Source: an uncultured Eubacteriales bacterium
GTDB lineage: Bacteria > Bacillota > Clostridia > Oscillospirales > Acutalibacteraceae
Length of the DNA: 64,000 nt
Assembly: GCA_934489735.1 (NCBI GenBank)
Contig: CAKSSR010000004.1
Coordinates: 34,191 to 98,190, forward strand
Direction of reading: 5' to 3'
Positions 59,619 through 64,000 of this stretch are shown here, in pieces (within the stretch, counting starts at the first letter, position 1; each line of letters opens with the position of its first letter). A program made the position numbers and the translations under genes. The notes below the pieces were generated by a model. The model worked only from the letters and a program-made list of their open reading frames with translations. It was not told the DNA's origin and searched no databases.

Positions 59619-59917
59619 TGAAAAGATTATTTATTTCCCAGCCTATGCGTGGTAAGACCAGTGAAGAAATTGAATTTGAGCGAGATAAAGCTATTGAGGC
59701 TGCTAGTAAGGAACTAAACGAAGATGTGGAAGTGATTGATAGCTTTTTTAAGGATAGCCCTGCCCTAACTAATCCGCTGCTATGTCTCGCAAAATCTCTT
59801 GAACTATTGGCAACTGCTGATATTGCCTATTTTTCAAACAGATGGGAACAAGCCAGAGGCTGTAGAATTGAACGCCTATGTGCAGAAGAATATAATATTC
59901 CAGTAATTAACAATTAA
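59618..59917 (+). CDS. DUF4406 protein (nucleoside deoxyribosyltransferase-like fold)
   Basis: 99 aa. MKRLFISQPMRGKTSEEIEF and later ATADIAYFSNRWEQARGCRIE with the catalytic-type Glu are hallmarks of DUF4406, related to nucleoside 2-deoxyribosyltransferases. May act in nucleotide salvage or hypermodification. Start overlaps the nuclease stop. Confidence 0.85.
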   Translation: MKRLFISQPMRGKTSEEIEFERDKAIEAASKELNEDVEVIDSFFKDSPALTNPLLCLAKSLELLATADIAYFSNRWEQARGCRIERLCAEEYNIPVINN

Positions 59918-59924
59918 ATTCATC

Positions 59925-59953
59925 TTGACAAACCTCCTTTTCTATGGTATAGT
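59925..59953 (+). promoter_or_regulatory. Sigma70-type promoter
   Basis: TTGACA - 17 bases - TATAGT with TGG before the -10, followed by AAAGGAGG and the gene at 59983. Confidence 0.8.
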
Positions 59954-59982
59954 TAATATACAAATTAAAGGAGGTTTGTTTT

Positions 59983-60279
59983 ATGGATGAGAAGTATGCT
60001 ATTCAGGTTATTTTTGATGAGCCTAACAAGAAGAATCAAGTTGGCTATTTGTGTTTTACTTGGCTGACGAAACGGTATTTCCTTGCTTATGATTTACTTG
60101 ACTGCAACCTTTATTTCCAGCTCAAAGAAACGGCGGTAGAAGAGATTAAGGAGTGGAAGGAAATCATTACCAGTGACGTAGAGTTCCTTTATGATAGGAG
60201 AATTGTTGCCATGCGTATTGTTCGAGTAAAAGCGGAAATTGCTGAGTATTGTTCGTCAAATTTGCTAGAGGGAGGTTAA
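59983..60279 (+). CDS. Hypothetical protein
   Basis: 98 aa, AAAGGAGG upstream. Begins MDEKYAIQVIFDEPNKKNQV; a compact alpha/beta protein with YFLAYDLLDC and a helical C-terminus (VKAEIAEYCSS). No known family. Confidence 0.65.
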   Translation: MDEKYAIQVIFDEPNKKNQVGYLCFTWLTKRYFLAYDLLDCNLYFQLKETAVEEIKEWKEIITSDVEFLYDRRIVAMRIVRVKAEIAEYCSSNLLEGG

Positions 60280-60280
60280 T

Positions 60281-60562
60281 ATGAACAAATTTCAAGAAGG
60301 AGAAAAAGTTAAATTTGTAGGCTACAAAAGTGCATGGAGTCCGCCTAAAGGAACTATTGGAAAAGTTATCAGAGTGGATAAAGAAAATAATATGTATTTT
60401 TGTGATTTTGGCAATTTCTTTATTCCTACAATTAACGCAAAGATTGATAAGTTATTCTGGTACAACGAAGATGAGCTTGAAAAGTTAGACGATTCTCCGA
60501 TTGATTGCTTGAAGGCTTATATGAATTTCTTTTGGGAGTATGCTAGGAGTGATGTAAATTGA
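60281..60562 (+). CDS. Hypothetical SH3-like protein
   Basis: 93 aa. GEKVKFVGYKSAWSPPKGTIGKVIRV looks like a KOW/SH3-type beta-barrel start, followed by an acidic helical tail. Overlaps the next gene by 4 bases. Function unknown. Confidence 0.65.
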   Translation: MNKFQEGEKVKFVGYKSAWSPPKGTIGKVIRVDKENNMYFCDFGNFFIPTINAKIDKLFWYNEDELEKLDDSPIDCLKAYMNFFWEYARSDVN

Positions 60563-60750
60563 TTGTAAAAACGGTTTTATTTTTGTTTTATATTCTCTTA
60601 GGTATCTTATTCGCTGAATGGATTGTAAAAGATTCAAGGTTCACAAAAGATGAAAAATTGATTACTTATACAACAATGATTCTAATTTGGCCTTTAGGAA
60701 TTTTAACCGCAATTTGTGTTATAGGATATATTCTATTTACAGAAAGGTGA
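60559..60750 (+). CDS. Small membrane protein
   Basis: 63 aa from a TTG at 60559 overlapping the previous stop. Two hydrophobic segments (TVLFLFYILLGILF and YTTMILIWPLGILTAICVIGYI) with a charged loop. Not recognised. Confidence 0.55.
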   Translation: MIVKTVLFLFYILLGILFAEWIVKDSRFTKDEKLITYTTMILIWPLGILTAICVIGYILFTER

Positions 60751-60755
60751 TTATT

Positions 60756-60926
60756 ATGAAGTTTGTGCTTGGAATTTTTCTACTTATTTGCGCTCTTGCT
60801 GATGTTTATTATGGTACTGTCAGCTATCAAGAAGGGAATCATAAATGGGCATATTTTGATTTTTGTCTTGCTGTTATTTGTGCTATTATCGGAGTAGTTG
60901 ATATTATTTTTGCTGTGAAGGGATAA
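60756..60926 (+). CDS. Small membrane protein
   Basis: 56 aa from the ATG at 60756 behind AAAGGTGA. Two hydrophobic segments (FVLGIFLLICALADVYYG and FDFCLAVICAIIGVVDIIF). Lies directly after another small membrane protein; the pair might form a complex. Not recognised. Confidence 0.6.
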   Translation: MKFVLGIFLLICALADVYYGTVSYQEGNHKWAYFDFCLAVICAIIGVVDIIFAVKG

Positions 60927-60931
60927 GTGAG

Positions 60932-62005
60932 ATGGTATATTTGGATTATAGTGCAACCTATCCTGTAGTTAAGTACCCAAGTTCAGCTTATGGCCCTTTT
61001 CTTAACCCCAACGCTAATTATGCTTATAAAGAAAAAAAGCTATTAGCTGAAGCAAAGAACAGAGTGAAGAAGGCTATTGGGGCTAAGGGCGGCAAGGTTA
61101 TTTTTGGCGGCACAAGTAGTCAACTGATTGAGAACTTGATGAATGCTATCTTTGCTTCTCAGTATGACTATAATGTATATTGTTCCGAATACGAGCATGA
61201 CAGCTTCTTCAGATATAATGATGATACTTTTTATGATACAGATGGGCTTAACTTACTTTTGGTTTGCACAGATAAATACACCATTCCCATTGTAATGTGG
61301 CAAGGTGTTCAAAATCTAACGGGAGAAGTTTTCCATCAAAAGGAAATTGGCGAATTAGTTCATGTATATAAAGGGTATTATATTTGCGATGGCACAACGC
61401 AACTTGGGCATACCGCTATTGAATCTGATATTGATGATTGGTGCGATGTTTATTGTGCAAGTGGTCATAAACTAGGGACTGAACTAGGTATCGGATTTAT
61501 TTGGATTTCTGACAGGTTAAGTAAAATTATTGATGACTTTAAGCTCCGTGGCACCCCAAATCTTGCCGGAGCGTTAGCTATGGCTCAAGCGGTTGAGGAT
61601 GCTTGTGATAGTCGCAGTTTAGATGAAAGAACAATCCGTTATAACGAGTTACAGAATTATCTAATTGGTTATCTTGTTGGAGCAAACATTGATTTCCAGC
61701 TTGTACCTGAATATGATGAACAGCCCTCTGGCCATGAGTTCACATCTGCAATCAACGCCATTCGTCTACCCGGATTTAATGCGGATGCCCTCCAACAATA
61801 CCTTGCTTCTAAACAAATTTATATTGGGGTCGGCCATAGCAGTTGTGCGGATAACAAAGATTTTAGAATTTTACAATATGGTTATGGTTTAAGCGAAAAG
61901 GAAGCAAGTGAAGCCATTAGGATTTCGTTCGGAGAGAATAGTAATGAGACAGACATTCTGGCATTGGTCCAAGGCGTTAAAGAATTTAAGGAGAAATTTG
62001 TATGA
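60932..62005 (+). CDS. Cysteine desulfurase-like PLP enzyme (NifS/IscS family)
   Basis: 357 aa. Class V aminotransferase layout: YLDYSATYP start, VIFGGTSSQLIENLMN, EYEHDSF, VQNLTGEV, ICDGTTQLGHTAIE, the PLP-lysine motif CASGHKLGTELGIGF near residue 180, FKLRGTPNLAGALA, and the catalytic-loop Cys in IGVGHSSCADN. It should release sulfur from cysteine for Fe-S clusters, tRNA thiolation or DNA sulfur modification. No dnd, thiI or mnmA-like partner is seen in the window. Confidence 0.88.
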   Translation: MVYLDYSATYPVVKYPSSAYGPFLNPNANYAYKEKKLLAEAKNRVKKAIGAKGGKVIFGGTSSQLIENLMNAIFASQYDYNVYCSEYEHDSFFRYNDDTFYDTDGLNLLLVCTDKYTIPIVMWQGVQNLTGEVFHQKEIGELVHVYKGYYICDGTTQLGHTAIESDIDDWCDVYCASGHKLGTELGIGFIWISDRLSKIIDDFKLRGTPNLAGALAMAQAVEDACDSRSLDERTIRYNELQNYLIGYLVGANIDFQLVPEYDEQPSGHEFTSAINAIRLPGFNADALQQYLASKQIYIGVGHSSCADNKDFRILQYGYGLSEKEASEAIRISFGENSNETDILALVQGVKEFKEKFV

Positions 62006-62448
62006 GAATTATCACCCCTGCGACAAATTCAGAATGGCCCAAACGTCACACTTGCCTACAATGTAAAGCAGAGCTTGAATATGAAAAAGATGATGTTTAT
62101 ATTGGCGTTCATGGGCTAGAATATATTGAATGCCTTAACTGTGGCACCGAAAATGTGGTAAATGAAAAGCGCATTGCTCCTCCAGATTGGCCAGTAACCT
62201 TTGAGGCGCAAGGTGGCGAAGGTTGCGTAAACAATAATTCTATAACGGTACAAAAATTAATTGACAATGTTGTCAATGAACTAGAATCCGGTACGATTAA
62301 ACCAGGTGAATTTTATTTTATGGAGCAAAGCGGTATTCTTGTCGCCGGATTTAGATTTGAAAATGAATATGAAATTATTGTGACAGGCGATTATTGGATT
62401 GATTATACGGAATCGGATTTTGTTGAAAGAGATTATAACAACGATTAA
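62002..62448 (+). CDS. Zinc-ribbon hypothetical protein
   Basis: 148 aa, overlapping the previous stop (ATGA). CLQCKAELEYEKDDVYIGV and YIECLNCGTENVV form a two-pair zinc ribbon near the N-terminus. The C-terminal part is acidic and beta-rich. Function unknown. Confidence 0.7.
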   Translation: MRIITPATNSEWPKRHTCLQCKAELEYEKDDVYIGVHGLEYIECLNCGTENVVNEKRIAPPDWPVTFEAQGGEGCVNNNSITVQKLIDNVVNELESGTIKPGEFYFMEQSGILVAGFRFENEYEIIVTGDYWIDYTESDFVERDYNND

Positions 62449-62458
62449 ATGAGGTTTT

Positions 62459-63550
62459 ATGATGAGCAAAATTGATGTAAAAAAATTAAAAAAATCTTTA
62501 TCGCTTGCTCATCATAAACAAATTATGCAAGCTCTTGGTATTCCTGCTTTCAGCGAGAATAAAGAGCAGATTATTTATTATACTGGAGATAGAAACAAAG
62601 AAGCTCTAAAAGGTTCGCCTAAACTTTACTTCTATAAAGATAGCCAAATATACTTCGGGTATACCAGCGCGAGAAGTTATGATATCATAGCGCTTGTACA
62701 GACTAGACTAAATCTGCTTGGTCAAACTTGCTCGTTCCTTGATGCTTGTAACTGGATTCTTGAGAAAACTGGCCTCGACCCTACCAAGATAGCCAAGCCT
62801 CTCACAAACAACCATGTCTATGACTGGTCTGAACTTGAACGGTTTGTTAGGGTAAGAAAGTATGGTAATCAACTACCTGAGTACAACCGTACAATCATCG
62901 ACACTCTACCCCCACTATACCCCCAAGCATGGATAGAAGAGGGTATAAGCGAAGAAACAATGGCAAAATATCAGATACGGTATTATGAGCGTTGTAACCA
63001 GACTGTGATACCTTGTTATGATGCTGAAGCAAGGTTAATTGGGATTAGAGTAAGAAATTGGGATAAGGATAGAGTTGAACAAGCCAAATATATGCCGTTG
63101 ATTACGTTGGACGGGCAATGTTACAAGTTTAATACTAACCAAGTGTTTTATGGGATTAACTATAACAAGCCTGAAATAGAAAGAACTGGCAAAATCATTA
63201 TCGTAGAATCCGAAAAGGCAGTAATGAAATTAGACACTTATATGGGCAGACACAATATAGCTCTTGGTATGTATGGTAGTAATCTCGGTATTCAACGGCG
63301 CAATCAACTAATCAAGATGGGTGTTAATACTGTTTCTTATGTTGTTGATAATGATTTTATAGGCCAAGACGATGAATTTTTTGAGCAATGGCGAGAAAAG
63401 ATACAACATTTTATTAAGTTATGGGACGGGTTTTGTCGGATAGAAATAGTGTGGGATAATCTAGGGTTGCTTGGGCCAAAGGAAAACGCAACAGACAGAA
63501 CCAAAGAAGTTTGGGAGCAACTTTGGGAAAATAGAGAAATAATTGAATAA
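62459..63550 (+). CDS. DNA primase with TOPRIM domain (DnaG-like)
   Basis: 363 aa; two adjacent ATGs at 62459 and 62462 are possible starts. The N-terminal part (IYYTGDRNKEALKGSPKLYF, SARSYDIIALVQTRL) resembles primase catalytic-core start regions but lacks an obvious CHC2 zinc finger. The TOPRIM domain is clear: GKIIIVESEKAVMKLDTY and VSYVVDNDFIGQDD near residues 240-300. It completes the replisome set with the DnaB-like helicase. It is followed by a promoter for an HNH endonuclease. Confidence 0.85.
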   Translation: MMSKIDVKKLKKSLSLAHHKQIMQALGIPAFSENKEQIIYYTGDRNKEALKGSPKLYFYKDSQIYFGYTSARSYDIIALVQTRLNLLGQTCSFLDACNWILEKTGLDPTKIAKPLTNNHVYDWSELERFVRVRKYGNQLPEYNRTIIDTLPPLYPQAWIEEGISEETMAKYQIRYYERCNQTVIPCYDAEARLIGIRVRNWDKDRVEQAKYMPLITLDGQCYKFNTNQVFYGINYNKPEIERTGKIIIVESEKAVMKLDTYMGRHNIALGMYGSNLGIQRRNQLIKMGVNTVSYVVDNDFIGQDDEFFEQWREKIQHFIKLWDGFCRIEIVWDNLGLLGPKENATDRTKEVWEQLWENREIIE

Positions 63551-63556
63551 AAATGC

Positions 63557-63585
63557 TTGATAAACAAGTGAATATGTGATATAAT
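63557..63585 (+). promoter_or_regulatory. Sigma70-type promoter for the HNH gene leader
   Basis: TTGATA - 17 bases - TATAAT with TGA as extended -10. Transcription would start at or just inside the structured leader. Confidence 0.8.
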
Positions 63586-63586
63586 C

Positions 63587-63659
63587 TATAGTATATGGGG
63601 AGCATAGGAGTAATTAACCTATGAGTAATGATGCCTTTATCATCAAGCCATATACTATA
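63587..63659 (+). promoter_or_regulatory. Structured RNA leader of the HNH gene at 63683
   Basis: A perfect 12-bp outer helix TATAGTATATGG/CCATATACTATA encloses hairpins CATAG-GAGTAATTAAC-CTATG and GATG-CCTTTAT-CATC. It has the same plan as 48467-48535, with compensating changes in both helices. Confidence 0.75.
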
Positions 63660-63682
63660 TAATATTATAAAGGAGTATTATA

Positions 63683-64000
63683 ATGGAAGAGATTTGGAAA
63701 GATGTTGTTGGCTATGAAGGATATTATCAGGTAAGCAGTTTTGGCAGAATTAGAAGTGTAGATAGAGAAGTAGTAGACAAAAACGGAGTTAAAAGACCAA
63801 TTCACGGTAAGATTATGCGACATACTTTTCACCCAGACGGATACCCTGCTATTTCTTTGTGTCGAAACGGTATCTATAAGCGTTTAAAAATTCATCGTCT
63901 TGTTGCTTTAGCTTTTATTCCGAATCCTGATAATCTGCCAGAAGTATCACATTTAGATGAGACAAGAACAAACAATCGTGTTGATAATTTGGTGTGGAGT
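63683..64000 (+). CDS. NUMOD4-HNH homing endonuclease, C-terminus cut by window edge
   Basis: At least 106 codons from ATG 63683 behind AAAGGAG. NUMOD4 motif EEIWKDVVGYEGYYQVSSFG with RIRSVDRE, then the HNH core IHRLVALAFIPNPDN, VSHLDETRTNNRVDNLVW. A typical free-standing phage homing endonuclease lying just after the primase gene. It has its own promoter and structured leader. Confidence 0.92.
   Translation, partial: MEEIWKDVVGYEGYYQVSSFGRIRSVDREVVDKNGVKRPIHGKIMRHTFHPDGYPAISLCRNGIYKRLKIHRLVALAFIPNPDNLPEVSHLDETRTNNRVDNLVWS

Noticed and set aside
1..64000. CRISPR arrays
   Set aside because: No regularly spaced direct repeats of CRISPR length were seen; the TAAAG repeats are short, in both orientations and irregularly spaced.

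Overview
The window is one continuous stretch of a large, AT-rich tailed-phage genome. It probably infects a Bacillota host, perhaps a gut clostridium. The reasons are canonical TTGACA/TATAAT promoters with 17-base spacers and often an extended -10 TG, strong AGGAGG ribosome sites, frequent TTG/GTG starts, and Clostridia-type protein families. Both window ends fall inside genes. Tape measure, major tail and HK97-type capsid genes indicate a long-tailed, siphovirus-like virion. The host assignment is inference.

Left half (about 1-32.2 kb, minus strand) is the virion module. In transcription order it holds a BRO-N regulator, a two-barrel (YonO/QDE-1-like) RNA polymerase, two HU-like proteins, a metallophosphoesterase, a 0.7 kb gene-free but highly structured region, a zinc-ribbon protein (possible small terminase), large terminase, a glycosidase-type lysin, portal, protease/scaffold with an internal scaffold start, decoration protein, major capsid, connectors, major tail protein, a RuvC resolvase, a tape measure gene split by two introns, and a tail-fibre-like gene. 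Two free-standing GIY-YIG homing endonucleases flank the capsid genes. One tape-measure intron is a clear group I intron with a Vsr-like endonuclease. The other is divergent and carries a small membrane protein.

Middle (32.2-46 kb): small early plus-strand genes (T5orf172/DUF4041 protein, DUF3310, dCMP-deaminase-like, zinc-ribbon proteins) meet a minus-strand possible replication initiator with an attenuator-like leader. Beyond it lies 4.4 kb of mostly non-coding DNA with C-free and G-free tracts, DnaA-box-like sites, hairpins and arrays of TAAAG repeats: a candidate origin. A lysis cluster (SleB-like hydrolase plus three small membrane proteins), a phage FolD and a tail-fibre-like gene broken by a G7 tract follow.

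Right part (46-64 kb, plus strand): a tRNA-like gene and a 1.6 kb densely folded RNA region with further tRNA-like modules (best precedent: GOLLD/ROOL giant phage RNAs), an HNH endonuclease, a tyrosine recombinase, an HNH-AP2 endonuclease, then replication and recombination genes: SSB-like protein, Sak4-like ATPase, DnaB-like helicase, beta-CASP nuclease, DUF4406 protein, cysteine desulfurase and TOPRIM primase. The window ends inside a third HNH endonuclease.

The most striking unexplained features are the two large structured RNA regions, a repeated structured leader in front of four unrelated homing endonucleases, the G7 slip site in the fibre gene, and the polymerase at the head of the late operon.
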